A stretch of DNA of 64,000 nt. It comes from Falsiphaeobacter marinintestinus (GTDB lineage: Bacteria; Pseudomonadota; Alphaproteobacteria; Rhodobacterales; Rhodobacteraceae). Shown here one piece after another: positions 9,717-22,524 of this stretch. The notes under the pieces were generated by a model. The model saw only the letters and a program-made list of their open reading frames with translations, had not been told where the DNA came from and ran no database searches. Position 1 is the first letter of the stretch, and every line of letters begins with the position of its first letter. The position numbers and the translations under genes are program-made. Location of the stretch: positions 186,001 to 250,000 of the forward strand of contig NZ_VOGO01000003.1 in assembly GCF_007923355.1 (NCBI RefSeq). The letters are read 5' to 3'.

Positions 9717-9791
9717 AACCATCGCTTGCTTGCCCGATAGGCCCTGTATTGATAGAGCAACGAGCGATTTCCAAGATACAGGATACTGTTC

Positions 9792-10259
9792 ATGACCGCA
9801 GAACTGAAAAGCGCCGATATCCAACTGATCCAACGCATTCTGCCGCATCGCTACCCGTTTCTTCTGGTCGACAAGGTGGTTGATATCGATGGCTACAGCG
9901 CGGCGCGCGGGATCAAGAACGTCACCATGAACGAACCGCATTTCCAGGGGCATTTTCCCGGAACACCAATCATGCCGGGCGTGACGATAATCGAGTCCAT
10001 GGCGCAGACGGCAGGTGTGATGCTGGGCGTGGCCTTTGACGTGATTGACACGAATCTGCTGATCTATTTCATGTCGATCGACAAATGTAAGTTCCGCCGC
10101 AAAGTCATCCCCGGTGACGTCATGGAGATGCAGGTGACCACGTTACGCGGCAAACCACGCGGCAAGATTTTCAAGTTTGACGGGGTTGCTACGGTCGAAG
10201 GAGAGGTTGCCGCCGAGGCCCAGTTCTCGGCCTTCGTCGACTGGGCACCGGGAGAGTAA
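9792..10259 (+). CDS. fabZ: 3-hydroxyacyl-ACP dehydratase FabZ
   Basis: Dehydrates beta-hydroxyacyl-ACP in type II fatty acid synthesis. The hot-dog fold signature [19 protein letters not shown] contains the catalytic His and the downstream Glu, and [12 protein letters not shown] marks the N-terminus. Length (155 residues) is normal. It is separated from lpxA by 2 bp. FabZ and LpxA compete for the same 3-hydroxyacyl-ACP pool, so coupling links fatty acid and lipid A supply. Confidence 0.97.
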   Translation: MTAELKSADIQLIQRILPHRYPFLLVDKVVDIDGYSAARGIKNVTMNEPHFQGHFPGTPIMPGVTIIESMAQTAGVMLGVAFDVIDTNLLIYFMSIDKCKFRRKVIPGDVMEMQVTTLRGKPRGKIFKFDGVATVEGEVAAEAQFSAFVDWAPGE

Positions 10260-10261
10260 GA

Positions 10262-11047
10262 ATGGCCAGCATCCATCCGAGCGCGATCATCGAAGACGGC
10301 GCCCAATTGGGAGAAGGCTGTTCGGTTGGGCCGTTCAGCTATGTCGGTGCCAATGTGGTTCTGGGCGACCGGGTCGAACTGAAAAGCCACGTGGTTGTGA
10401 CGGGCGATACCAAGATCGGTGACGACACGGTTATCTTTCAGTTTTCGGTGATTGGCGAGATCCCGCAGGATTTGAAGTTCAAGGGTGAAAACAGCCGTCT
10501 GGAAATCGGCAAACGCAACCGGATCCGCGAACATGTGACCATGAACTGTGGCACCGATGGCGGTGGTGGTGTGACCCGTATTGGGGATGACGGGCTGTTT
10601 ATGGCAGGATGCCATATCGCCCATGACTCGCAACTTGGCGACCGAGTGATTGTGGTCAATAGCTGTGCCATTGCAGGGCACTGTATCCTTGAGGATGATG
10701 TGATCATTGGCGGCCTGTCAGGGGTACATCAGTGGGTTCGGATCGGGCGCGGTGCAATTATTGGCGGCATGACCAAGGTCGTGAGCGACGTTATTCCGTA
10801 TGGTCTGGTTCAGGCCGAAAATGGGCGGTTGGACGGTCTGAACCTGATCGGTTTGAAGCGGCGCGGCGTGCCGCGATCAGAGATTTCGGCGTTGCGGAGT
10901 GGGTTCAAGGCTTTGGAAAAGGGCGAAGGAACGTTTCTTGAGCGCGCCCGACGTCTGGGCGAAGAAACCGAAAGCGAATACGTCAAAGAGATCGTCGACT
11001 TCATTCTCGGCGATTCTGATCGTTCCTTCCTGACGCCGGGGCACTGA
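10262..11047 (+). CDS. lpxA: UDP-N-acetylglucosamine acyltransferase
   Basis: First step of lipid A synthesis: transfer of a 3-hydroxyacyl chain from ACP to UDP-GlcNAc. The N-terminal part is a left-handed beta-helix of hexapeptide repeats (IHPSAIIEDGAQLGEGCSVG and following). The catalytic His is in the CHIAHDSQLGDRV segment and the C-terminus is helical. 261 residues matches the family. It is followed 2 bp later by lpxI, in an fabZ-lpxA-lpxI-lpxB operon. Confidence 0.97.
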   Translation: MASIHPSAIIEDGAQLGEGCSVGPFSYVGANVVLGDRVELKSHVVVTGDTKIGDDTVIFQFSVIGEIPQDLKFKGENSRLEIGKRNRIREHVTMNCGTDGGGGVTRIGDDGLFMAGCHIAHDSQLGDRVIVVNSCAIAGHCILEDDVIIGGLSGVHQWVRIGRGAIIGGMTKVVSDVIPYGLVQAENGRLDGLNLIGLKRRGVPRSEISALRSGFKALEKGEGTFLERARRLGEETESEYVKEIVDFILGDSDRSFLTPGH

Positions 11048-11049
11048 CC

Positions 11050-11844
11050 ATGTGGGCTCTGATCGCCGGTGCCGGTGGCCTGCCGGCTGCCTTGGTTGAT
11101 GCCGCGCCAGAGCGGCCTCTAATTTGCGCGCTTGAGGGCATGGGGCCCGACACGCTGGATGTGGATGTGACGTTCCGGCTGGAACAATTGGGGTCCTTAC
11201 TGGCCGATCTGAAGGTGCGTGGAGTAACCGAGGTGTGTTTTGCCGGTGCGATCAGCCGCCCCAAAATCGACCCGGTCCTGATCGATGCAGCCACCATGCC
11301 GCTTGTTCCAGTAATTCAGAAAGCGTTGACCAGCGGAGATGACGGGGCTTTGCGCGCGGTGATCAGTGTGTTCGAACACTCCGGCTTCACGATGCGCGGC
11401 GCGCATGAAATTGCGCCGAACCTTTTGCTGTCAGACGGTTGTCCGACCGTGGCTCAGCCAGACGCAGAAGCTCAGAAAGATGCCGAACGCGGTGCCGCAA
11501 TCGTAGCCGCAATGGCAGCCGTCGATGTCGGGCAGGCCTGTGCGGTGCATCGCCAACAAGCGCTGGCGATCGAAACGATCCTTGGAACCGACTGGATGCT
11601 GACATCGCTCGCGACCCGTACGGACGGATCTGGCGGTATTCTTTACAAAGCGCCAAAACCGGGTCAGGACCACCGCGCCGATCTGCCCACCATTGGTCCG
11701 GCCACTGTTCAGGCTGCAGCACAAGCGGGGCTTGAGGGCATCGTTATTCAGGCTGGTGGCGTAATCGTGCTGGACCAAGCGAATGTCCTGTCCGAGTGTA
11801 ATCGTCTGGGTCTGTTCCTTTGGGTCCGCGAGGCCGCCATTTAA
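11050..11844 (+). CDS. lpxI: UDP-2,3-diacylglucosamine pyrophosphatase LpxI
   Basis: Hydrolyses UDP-2,3-diacylglucosamine to lipid X; LpxI replaces LpxH in many alphaproteobacteria. The 264-residue protein has the two-domain LpxI (DUF1009) layout: an N-terminal domain beginning MWALIAGAGGLPAALVDA and a C-terminal domain with GGILYKAPKPGQDHRADLPTI and the GIVIQAGGVIVLD segment. Its position between lpxA and lpxB supports the role. Its stop overlaps the lpxB start (TAATG). Confidence 0.95.
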   Translation: MWALIAGAGGLPAALVDAAPERPLICALEGMGPDTLDVDVTFRLEQLGSLLADLKVRGVTEVCFAGAISRPKIDPVLIDAATMPLVPVIQKALTSGDDGALRAVISVFEHSGFTMRGAHEIAPNLLLSDGCPTVAQPDAEAQKDAERGAAIVAAMAAVDVGQACAVHRQQALAIETILGTDWMLTSLATRTDGSGGILYKAPKPGQDHRADLPTIGPATVQAAAQAGLEGIVIQAGGVIVLDQANVLSECNRLGLFLWVREAAI

Positions 11845-13001
11845 TGCGCGTCTTCCTCATCGCGGGCGAACCGTCGGGTGACCGGCTTGGCGGCGCGCTG
11901 ATGGAAGGGTTGCGCAGCTTGCGTCCCGATGTTGAGTTTCTGGGCGTCGGAGGCGACCATATGCAAGCGCAGGGGCTGAGCAGCCTGTTCCCGATGTCCG
12001 AACTCAGCATCATGGGATTGGCCGAGATTATACCGAAGTATTTCGACCTGAAACGACGCATCGAAGAAACGGCCCAAGCCGTGATCGCGGCGCAGCCGGA
12101 TGTGGTGATTTCCATCGACAGCCCCGATTTTTGCCTGCGTGTGGCCAAGATTTTCCGGGCGTCCAGTGACATTCGAACCGTGCATTATGTGGCACCATCC
12201 GTTTGGGCATGGCGGCCCAAGCGGGCCGACAAGATGGCCAGGGTCATCGACCATGTTCTTGCGCTGTTGCCGTTCGAGCCACCCTATATGGAAGCCGCCG
12301 GGATGGAGTGCGATTTTGTCGGCCACCCCGTCGTGTCAGAACCTAAAGCAACAGTCGATGATATCGCGGCGTTCCGCCAGCACTTTGACCTTGGCGATAC
12401 GCCGATCTTGCTGGTCCTGCCCGGATCCCGCAAAGGCGAGGTCGAGCGTCTGACCCCGCCCTTCGGAGAGGCTGTGAACAGGTTTCTGGCCGACAAACCC
12501 GATATGCGCGTCGTCATCCCGACCGTCGGCCACGTTGCCGATCTGGTGGCTGACAAAACGTCCTCATGGTCCGGCCATCCAGTGATCATCGACCCGCGTC
12601 AGTTGGATCAACCAACCGCCACGTCGCTGAAACGATCTGCCTTTGCAACCGCCGACCTTGCTTTGGCGGCGTCTGGGACCGTGTCGCTTGAACTGGCCGC
12701 CGCTGGCACGCCGATGGTCATTGCCTATAAGCCGAACTGGCTGACATTCGAGATCGCCAAACGGATGTTCAAGATCGATACCGTGACGCTGGTCAACCTT
12801 GTGACAGACAGCCGAACGATCCCCGAATGCCTTGGACCGGATTGCACACCGGATCAGATCGCAACAGCGTTAGAGCAGGTCTGCAAGGACCCGACCGCAC
12901 AGACCGAGGCCATGGCGCTGACCATGCAGCGATTGGGGCAGGGCGGTGAGGCACCGGGCCTGCGCGCAGCCCGTGCCGTGTTGGAGCGGATGGGGGCCTA
13001 G
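11844..13001 (+). CDS. lpxB: Lipid-A-disaccharide synthase
   Basis: GT19 glycosyltransferase joining lipid X and UDP-diacylglucosamine into the lipid A disaccharide. It begins MRVFLIAGEPSGDRLGG, the conserved N-terminal motif, and carries HYVAPSVWAWRPKR and the LVLPGSRKGEVERL donor-site motif. Later, ASGTVSLELAAAGTPMVIAY contacts UDP. The ATG at 11844 overlaps the lpxI stop, so it is preferred over an upstream in-frame codon. 385 residues. Confidence 0.97.
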   Translation: MRVFLIAGEPSGDRLGGALMEGLRSLRPDVEFLGVGGDHMQAQGLSSLFPMSELSIMGLAEIIPKYFDLKRRIEETAQAVIAAQPDVVISIDSPDFCLRVAKIFRASSDIRTVHYVAPSVWAWRPKRADKMARVIDHVLALLPFEPPYMEAAGMECDFVGHPVVSEPKATVDDIAAFRQHFDLGDTPILLVLPGSRKGEVERLTPPFGEAVNRFLADKPDMRVVIPTVGHVADLVADKTSSWSGHPVIIDPRQLDQPTATSLKRSAFATADLALAASGTVSLELAAAGTPMVIAYKPNWLTFEIAKRMFKIDTVTLVNLVTDSRTIPECLGPDCTPDQIATALEQVCKDPTAQTEAMALTMQRLGQGGEAPGLRAARAVLERMGA

Positions 13002-13004
13002 GTA

Positions 13005-13583
13005 TTGGCGGGTGGTCTTGCCTTTGGCGCGTCGGCAGCCCTGTTGTGGGTCATGACAAACCTCGACAACCTGGCGGCGCTGATCGCGCTGGTTTTGGTG
13101 GTCGGTGCCGGGCGCGGCGTTCTGGCGTTTGCAATTGCGCAATCTCTGGTTCTGATTGCCGCAATGGCAACGGCGATGGGCGTCGGCATGATGCCGGGCT
13201 GGACTGGGTATCTGGGGGTGATCCCAATTGGTCTCGGCGCATATGCGTTGTGGCACCAGATGCGGCGACCTGATCAGGATGATCTGCCTCAGATGGGGCG
13301 AAAGTCATCGGTCCTAGCAACAGCCTTGCTGTTTCTGACCATGTCGACCGACAGTTTCGCGGTGCTGACGCCGTTCCTGGCCGACGCACAACCGGGTTAC
13401 CGCATTGCCGGGCTGGTCGGGGCTGCGTTTGCAGCAGCCGGGCTTGCCATGCTCGGGTTTGCAGGCGCCCATGCGGCGGCTGCGCTTGGCAGCTGGACAC
13501 ACCGGCTGGAGCGGGTTGCTCCGATCGTTATGATCCTCGCCGGTCTGTACGTTCTGGCCAACACAACCACTGATCTGATCTGA
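13005..13583 (+). CDS. CadD-like (cadmium resistance family) membrane transporter
   Basis: A 192-residue polytopic membrane protein starting at a TTG 3 bp after lpxB. It has about six hydrophobic segments arranged as two similar halves. Each half carries an acidic motif in its first helix (TNLDNLAAL in the first, STDSFAVLTPF in the second), as in the CadD/LysE-like exporter superfamily. Substrate cannot be inferred; cadmium is only the family label. It may be the last gene of the lpx operon, since mnmA downstream is convergent. Confidence 0.7.
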   Translation: MAGGLAFGASAALLWVMTNLDNLAALIALVLVVGAGRGVLAFAIAQSLVLIAAMATAMGVGMMPGWTGYLGVIPIGLGAYALWHQMRRPDQDDLPQMGRKSSVLATALLFLTMSTDSFAVLTPFLADAQPGYRIAGLVGAAFAAAGLAMLGFAGAHAAAALGSWTHRLERVAPIVMILAGLYVLANTTTDLI

Positions 13584-13589
13584 GTGACG

Positions 13590-14735
13590 TCAGGCGCCGC
13601 GCCAGATCCAGCCACCGCCAAAGATGCGGCTGCCTTCGGTTTCATAGAACACGCAGGCCTGCCCGGGTGACACACCTTCTTCGGCCGTCAACAGCTCCAC
13701 TTCAGCCTCGCTGTCTGAAATCGGGCGCAAGATCGCCTCGCGCGGCGGACGGGTCGAGCGGACCTTGACCGACACGTGCCATTCAGGCTGTGACATCAAA
13801 GGCGTGTCGCCCAGCCAGTTGATTTCGCGCACAGGCACTGTTCGGGTCGACAGAAGGTCTTTGGGGCCAACGATGACCTGCTTGGCATCGACATCAAGTT
13901 TCACGACATACAGCGGATCGGCAAGGCCACCGATGCCCAACCCACGCCGCTGTCCGATCGTGTAATGGATGACCCCGTTGTGCTCACCCAGCACGCGGCC
14001 ATCGACATCGACGATCTGCCCGGGTTCAGCCGCGCCCGGACGCAATTTTTCAATGACACTGGCGTAATTGCCGTTTGGTACAAAACATATGTCCTGACTG
14101 TCCGGTTTGTCCGCCACGGCCAGACCGTATTCAGCCGCCATTTCGCGGGTCGCGTCCTTGGACGGCAAATGCCCCAAAGGGAACCGCAGGAATTCCAGCT
14201 GATCGGGTTTGGTCGAAAACAGGAAATAGGATTGATCGCGGCTGGCATCCGCAGCGCTGTGCAATTCGGGGCCGTTTTCGCCCATCTTGCGCTGGATGTA
14301 ATGACCGGTGGCCATGCAGTCGGCCTCAAGATCCTTGGCGGTTTCCAACAGATCCTTGAACTTCACCCGTTCGTTGCAGCGGATGCACGGCACCGGAGTC
14401 GCCCCCGCCAGATAACTATCGGCGAATTCGGCAATCACGGCGTCCTTGAAGATGTTTTCATAGTCCAGCACGTAATGCGGAAACCCGCGTTCTTCGGCCA
14501 CACGGCGGGCATCATGTATGTCGATCCCGGCGCAGCACGCACCTTTTTTGGCCAGCGCCGCCCCATGATCGTACAGTTGCAGGGTCACGCCGATCACGTC
14601 ATAGCCCTGATCGGCCAGATAAGCGGCGACGACGGAACTGTCGACACCCCCGGACATCGCAACCACCACCCGTGTCTGTGAGGGCGGTTTTGCAAATCCA
14701 AGTGAGTTGACTGCGGTGTCATTGTCCAGCGCCAT
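13590..14735 (-). CDS. mnmA: tRNA-specific 2-thiouridylase MnmA
   Basis: Makes 2-thiouridine at U34 of tRNAs for Lys, Glu and Gln. The PP-loop [18 protein letters not shown] is near the N-terminus. The catalytic cysteines lie in [14 protein letters not shown] (about residue 120) and [10 protein letters not shown] (about 215), and [16 protein letters not shown] is the tRNA-binding segment. 381 residues fits the family. It is convergent with the CadD-like gene and divergent from sciP. Confidence 0.96.
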   Translation of the reverse strand: MALDNDTAVNSLGFAKPPSQTRVVVAMSGGVDSSVVAAYLADQGYDVIGVTLQLYDHGAALAKKGACCAGIDIHDARRVAEERGFPHYVLDYENIFKDAVIAEFADSYLAGATPVPCIRCNERVKFKDLLETAKDLEADCMATGHYIQRKMGENGPELHSAADASRDQSYFLFSTKPDQLEFLRFPLGHLPSKDATREMAAEYGLAVADKPDSQDICFVPNGNYASVIEKLRPGAAEPGQIVDVDGRVLGEHNGVIHYTIGQRRGLGIGGLADPLYVVKLDVDAKQVIVGPKDLLSTRTVPVREINWLGDTPLMSQPEWHVSVKVRSTRPPREAILRPISDSEAEVELLTAEEGVSPGQACVFYETEGSRIFGGGWIWRGA

Positions 14736-14866
14736 CGCGGCGGTTCCTTGTCCAAGGGGTGCGGCAGCGCAGAATATAGGAAAATCCTACATACTCTCAA
14801 GCCCTCGTTTCATTTCTCGTTAAACACGCTGCGGCACAGTGCCCGTACCATCAGAAGGGAAAGGCA

Positions 14867-15145
14867 ATGTTTCTGAAAAAAGTCGAAGGCCCGCGCGCTG
14901 TCACGCTTCCGGACGGAACTACCATGACACGTGCCGATTTGCCGCGCTCCGAAACTCAACGTTGGGTTGCTTCCCGTAAAGTCGCAGTGGTGCGCGGTGT
15001 GATCTATGGATTAATCACCAAAACCGAAGCAAAACAGAGGTATAAACTAAGTGATGAGGAATTTGACAGTTGGATCAAGGCAGTAGCCGATCATGGAGAA
15101 GAGGCTCTGAAAGCCACAACCTTGAAAAGGTATCGACAACCTTAG
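14867..15145 (+). CDS. sciP: CtrA inhibitor SciP (DUF1153)
   Basis: Small DNA-binding protein that in Caulobacter restrains CtrA-dependent transcription. The 92 residues match the family: a basic N-terminus with LPDGTTMTRADLP, then a helix-turn-helix (GVIYGLITKTEAKQRYKLSDEEFDSWI). It lies directly upstream of ctrA in the same orientation, which supports the role. An AGAAGGGAAAGGC Shine-Dalgarno precedes the ATG. Confidence 0.9.
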   Translation: MFLKKVEGPRAVTLPDGTTMTRADLPRSETQRWVASRKVAVVRGVIYGLITKTEAKQRYKLSDEEFDSWIKAVADHGEEALKATTLKRYRQP

Positions 15146-15170
15146 GTTGTTGTGAAATAACCTAATCAAG

Positions 15171-15185
15171 GTAACCGCGGATTAA
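15171..15185. promoter_or_regulatory. CtrA-type binding site upstream of ctrA
   Basis: GTAA (15171-15174), seven bases, then TTAA (15182-15185): one mismatch from the CtrA full site TTAA-N7-TTAA known in Caulobacter. It lies about 58 bp before the ctrA start in the sciP-ctrA gap. This suggests direct autoregulation, as is known for Caulobacter ctrA. Another TTAA occurs at 15202-15205. Confidence 0.6.
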
Positions 15186-15242
15186 CTATTATTCGGCACG
15201 GTTAACGGCATGAATTGGGACAGAAAAAAGACGGAGATTAAT

Positions 15243-15959
15243 ATGCGTGTTCTGTTGGTCGAGGACGATCCGACAACATCGAAAAGTATCGAGCTGATGC
15301 TGACTCATGCCAATCTGAACGTCTATGCCACCGATCTTGGCGAAGAGGGAATAGATCTGGCCAAACTCTATGACTACGATTTGATTCTACTTGATCTGAA
15401 CTTGCCAGACATGAACGGGCACGAGGTTTTGCGCCAGATCCGGCTGGCGCGGATCGAAACACCTATTCTGATCCTGTCTGGCGAAGACGACACAGACAAC
15501 AAGATCAAGGGGTTCGGATTTGGGGCGGATGACTATCTGACCAAGCCGTTTCATCGCGAAGAACTGGTGGCACGCATTCATGCAATCATTCGCCGCTCGA
15601 AGGGACATTCGCAATCAATCATCCATACCGGCAAGATATCGGTCAATCTGGATGCCAAAACCGTCGACGTCGGCGGTCAGTCGGTGCATCTGACCGGCAA
15701 AGAATACCAGATGCTAGAGCTTTTGAGCCTGCGCAAAGGCACCACGCTGACCAAAGAGATGTTCCTGAACCATCTGTATGGCGGCATGGATGAACCCGAA
15801 CTCAAGATCATAGATGTCTTCATCTGCAAACTGCGCAAGAAGCTCAGCACGGCAACCGGCGGGTCGAACTATATCGAAACGGTTTGGGGCCGTGGGTATG
15901 TTCTGCGCGATCCACAGGAAGATGAATCCCACGGCAGCCGACTGGCCGTCGGCGCCTGA
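15243..15959 (+). CDS. ctrA: Cell cycle response regulator CtrA
   Basis: OmpR-type two-component regulator controlling cell cycle, motility and gene transfer agent genes in alphaproteobacteria. Receiver domain at residues 1-115 with the acidic pair ED at 7-8, the phospho-acceptor D51 ([13 protein letters not shown]) and K102-type lysine in [12 protein letters not shown] winged-helix output domain occupies about 125-228. The ATG at 15243 is chosen over one at 15210 because the protein then begins [10 protein letters not shown] as in known CtrA, with D51 at the Caulobacter position. 238 residues. Confidence 0.97.
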   Translation: MRVLLVEDDPTTSKSIELMLTHANLNVYATDLGEEGIDLAKLYDYDLILLDLNLPDMNGHEVLRQIRLARIETPILILSGEDDTDNKIKGFGFGADDYLTKPFHREELVARIHAIIRRSKGHSQSIIHTGKISVNLDAKTVDVGGQSVHLTGKEYQMLELLSLRKGTTLTKEMFLNHLYGGMDEPELKIIDVFICKLRKKLSTATGGSNYIETVWGRGYVLRDPQEDESHGSRLAVGA

Positions 15960-16033
15960 CGCAACGATTTTTCTCAGGTCCAACCACTCACGGAACATTG
16001 CTTCATCTGGACCTGATCTCCGCCTCGCCCTAT

Positions 16034-16053
16034 CACTTGTTTCAAATCAAGTG
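16034..16053 (+). other. Hairpin in ligA leader
   Basis: CACTTG (16034-16039) and CAAGTG (16048-16053) form a 6 bp inverted repeat with an 8 nt loop, 10 bp before the ligA start. It could affect translation initiation. Upstream, CAGGTCCA (15975-15982) and TGGACCTG (16008-16015) form another 8 bp repeat after ctrA. No T-tract follows either. Function unknown. Confidence 0.35.
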
Positions 16054-16054
16054 A

Positions 16055-20394
<4,340 letters not shown>

Positions 20395-20450
20395 ATCGAA
20401 CCAAAAATCGGTCAAAAATACTGTTTCCTGACAAACGGTTAGGCCTGTGC

Positions 20451-20485
20451 GTTCTCATAAGTTCGCAAATGTTCTTATAAAGTTC
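20451..20485 (+). promoter_or_regulatory. LexA (SOS) box within a GTTC repeat array
   Basis: GTTC (20471-20474), seven bases, GTTC (20482-20485) exactly fits the alphaproteobacterial LexA operator GTTC-N7-GTTC. The seven-base core contains TATAAA (20476-20481), a plausible -10 element that bound LexA would cover. Two further GTTC copies at 20451 and 20461 extend the array at 10 bp steps, and GAAC copies lie at 20501 and 20509. It is 82 bp upstream of the 40-residue peptide gene. Confidence 0.7.
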
Positions 20486-20566
20486 TTTACATGCAGGATG
20501 GAACATGAGAACAAAGGGTCAACAAATACTTAACTCCCCAGCCTGACCGACCTTGGAGACCTCAAG

Positions 20567-20689
20567 ATGCTGAGCCAGATCAAAACCGCCCTGAACGCTA
20601 GCCGAAACACCCTGCTTCAGGATGCCATCGGCGCTGCCTCGCTGGCTGTTATGCTGATCGTGGCACTGCACTTGCCCGGGCTGATCTGA
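20567..20689 (+). CDS. Small putative SOS-controlled membrane peptide (40 aa)
   Basis: A 40-codon frame from ATG 20567 to TGA 20687-20689, with GGAG (20555-20558) as Shine-Dalgarno. The product starts MLSQIKTALNASRNTLLQDA and ends in a hydrophobic helix (IGAASLAVMLIVALHLPGLI). A LexA-type box lies 82 bp upstream and a strong terminator lies 155 bp downstream, so it appears to be its own transcription unit. Small SOS-induced membrane peptides such as Caulobacter SidA (division inhibitor) or E. coli TisB are analogies only; no sequence similarity is claimed. Function unknown. Confidence 0.65.
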   Translation: MLSQIKTALNASRNTLLQDAIGAASLAVMLIVALHLPGLI

Positions 20690-20843
20690 CCCAAGTTTTC
20701 TGCCTGCGATCTCGTGCCGGACGTCCCGCATCCTGTCCCATTCGATGCAAAGGGTATGACCTGCCTGTCCGATCCCTGTTAGGGGCCTGCCTCAAAGCCC
20801 CGCCGGGACATTCTCCGGATCCCACATGAGACCCGCATACTTA

Positions 20844-20883
20844 CCGCCGCCATCTCGCCCGAGATGAGCGGCGGCTTTTTTTT
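20844..20883 (+). terminator. Rho-independent terminator
   Basis: GCCGCCATCTCG and CGAGATGAGCGGC pair across a short loop, with one bulged A, and are followed by nine T residues on the + strand. It would end transcription of the 40-residue peptide gene. It abuts the stop codon of the convergent marC-type gene. The intervening 20690-20843 shows no gene. Confidence 0.85.
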
Positions 20884-21512
20884 CAGAGGGTGCCGGTCTG
20901 GATGATATCAAGCATGGCCGACAAAACCGCGTTCACCGCAACGGATGCCAGGATCATTCCCATGACACGACTGACAATGGCTGATCCGGAATGACCGATC
21001 AGGCGAATGATCGGATCGGCAAACAGCATCAGAACGCAGGCAATGCCGACGACGGCCAGCATAACGCCGGCTGTAACCACCTGTTCCTGAATACTGAACC
21101 GGTTGTTGTCCGTCAACATCACGATGGCCAGCATCGCACCGGGTGACGCGATGGACGGGACAGCCAAAGGAAAGATCGCCGGGTTGGGTTTGTCAGAAAC
21201 TTCGCTTTCAGACAGCTTTGTGTCTGAGTCGGGCTTGGATTCACCAAAGATCATGGTCAACGCAAACAGGAACAGCACAACGCCCCCGGCGACCTGGAAT
21301 GAGTTGAGACCGATGTCGAGCGCATCAATCAGCAACTGGCCGAAAACCAGGAAGAACATCAGGATACCGGCACTGACCAGTGCGGCCTGAAACGCCGCCT
21401 TGCGCCTGTCGCCCGAACTGAGCGCGGCAGTCACGGCAATAAACACCGGGATCGTCCCAATCGGATCGATAACGACCCAAAGTGTTACAAATTGTTCGAT
21501 CAGTGATGACAT
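20883..21512 (-). CDS. MarC family (UPF0056) integral membrane protein
   Basis: A 209-residue protein with about six transmembrane segments. Family signatures are FVTLWVVIDPIGTIPVF at the N-terminus and FPLAVPSIASPGAMLAIVM in the middle, matching MarC/UPF0056. A charged loop (about residues 93-108, KPDSDTKLSESEV) separates the halves. The role of the family is unsettled; the early link with antibiotic resistance was not confirmed. It stands alone, convergent with the small SOS-type gene. Confidence 0.9.
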   Translation of the reverse strand: MSSLIEQFVTLWVVIDPIGTIPVFIAVTAALSSGDRRKAAFQAALVSAGILMFFLVFGQLLIDALDIGLNSFQVAGGVVLFLFALTMIFGESKPDSDTKLSESEVSDKPNPAIFPLAVPSIASPGAMLAIVMLTDNNRFSIQEQVVTAGVMLAVVGIACVLMLFADPIIRLIGHSGSAIVSRVMGMILASVAVNAVLSAMLDIIQTGTL

Positions 21513-21569
21513 CCGGCAGCATCCTTACTGTTGCATGCAGCCCGGAACGGCGATCAGGCGTGCAAAGTG

Positions 21570-22022
21570 TCAGGCACAGTTGGCCTGTTCTGCTTTTTCG
21601 AAGGCTTCGGCCGTTGCGTCAAGGGTCAGCAGGATCGAAGCATGCCGGTTCTTGTACTCGCGGGCCGGAATCAGGACCTCAAGCCCATCAAATGGTGCAT
21701 CCGGAATGGGGCCGTCCTTTTTGAGCATAGCTTTCAACTGATCCCGCGCGGTTTCGACCTGCTGTCGGGTACAGCCAATGATGCCCCCTCCAACGACGGC
21801 TGCCGACGCCTGACCCAATGCACAGGCCTTCACATCTTGCCCGAACTCGGAAATCCGACCGTCTTGCAGCTTGACGTCGACGGTCACAGTTGAGCCGCAC
21901 AGCGGTGAGCGTTTTTTGACCGTGGCGTCAGGATCGTTTAGGCGCACATGATGTGGAATATCCGCCGCCAAAGCCAGAATACGCGCTGAATAGAGCTTGA
22001 TCAGGTCGCTGTCGCCGGACAT
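21570..22022 (-). CDS. Iron-sulfur cluster assembly scaffold protein (NifU/IscU N-terminal family)
   Basis: Predicted cytosolic scaffold of the IscU/SufU fold. Three cysteines sit at the expected positions: [24 protein letters not shown] and [10 protein letters not shown]. The ATG at 22022 is chosen because GGAGGAAAAGCC directly precedes it; an upstream in-frame start at 22238 would overlap hisI. The product is 150 residues. Its specific client system is not evident from the neighbours (marC-type gene, hisI). Confidence 0.85.
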   Translation of the reverse strand: MSGDSDLIKLYSARILALAADIPHHVRLNDPDATVKKRSPLCGSTVTVDVKLQDGRISEFGQDVKACALGQASAAVVGGGIIGCTRQQVETARDQLKAMLKKDGPIPDAPFDGLEVLIPAREYKNRHASILLTLDATAEAFEKAEQANCA

Positions 22023-22090
22023 GGCTTTTCCTCCGTCATGGTTCCCCATACATAGGCGCGGACGTTCCCGATGCAAAAGGTTTTCCGCCC

Positions 22091-22450
22091 ATGTCATTCG
22101 ATCCTTCGACCTTGGTCTACACCGAAAAGGGATTGATCCCTGCAATTGCACAGGATGCCACGTCAGGCGAGGTCCTGATGATGGCCTGGATGAACGCCGA
22201 AGCTGTGGCGCGAACGCTGGAGACTGGCAAGGTGACATACTGGTCCCGCTCGCGCGCGGCGTTCTGGGTCAAAGGTGAAAGTTCTGGCCACGTGCAAAAA
22301 CTGGTCGACCTGCGCGTTGATTGTGATCGGGATTGTTTGCTTGTTCTGGTCAACCAGACCGGGCCAGCCTGTCACACCAACCGGCGCACCTGTTTTTACA
22401 CCGCCGTGCGGGATGGGGTCGAATTGGAATTGATGGCCCCGGATACATAA
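22091..22450 (+). CDS. hisI: Phosphoribosyl-AMP cyclohydrolase
   Basis: Third step of histidine synthesis: opens the purine ring of PR-AMP. The 119-residue single-domain form has [35 protein letters not shown] and the Asp/Cys metal cluster in [16 protein letters not shown] and [10 protein letters not shown]. No HisE domain is fused. It is isolated from other his genes in this window. Confidence 0.96.
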   Translation: MSFDPSTLVYTEKGLIPAIAQDATSGEVLMMAWMNAEAVARTLETGKVTYWSRSRAAFWVKGESSGHVQKLVDLRVDCDRDCLLVLVNQTGPACHTNRRTCFYTAVRDGVELELMAPDT

Positions 22451-22455
22451 GGGCA

Positions 22456-22520
22456 CATGGGGGGCGCTGCTCCCCCGGCCTTTGGCCTTCCCCCCGGAGT
22501 ATTTGTCAAAGAGAAGAATA
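22456..22520 (+). repeat. Intergenic hairpin repeat, copy B
   Basis: Directly after hisI: GGGGG-CGCTGCT-CCCCC, then GGCC-TTT-GGCC, then CCCCCCGGAGTATTTG and an A/G-rich tail (AAAGAGAAGAA). The order of elements matches the copy after pyrH (1499-1560). It lies between the convergent hisI and gluQ genes and may help terminate transcription or be a dispersed element. Confidence 0.55.
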
Positions 22521-22524
22521 GGGG

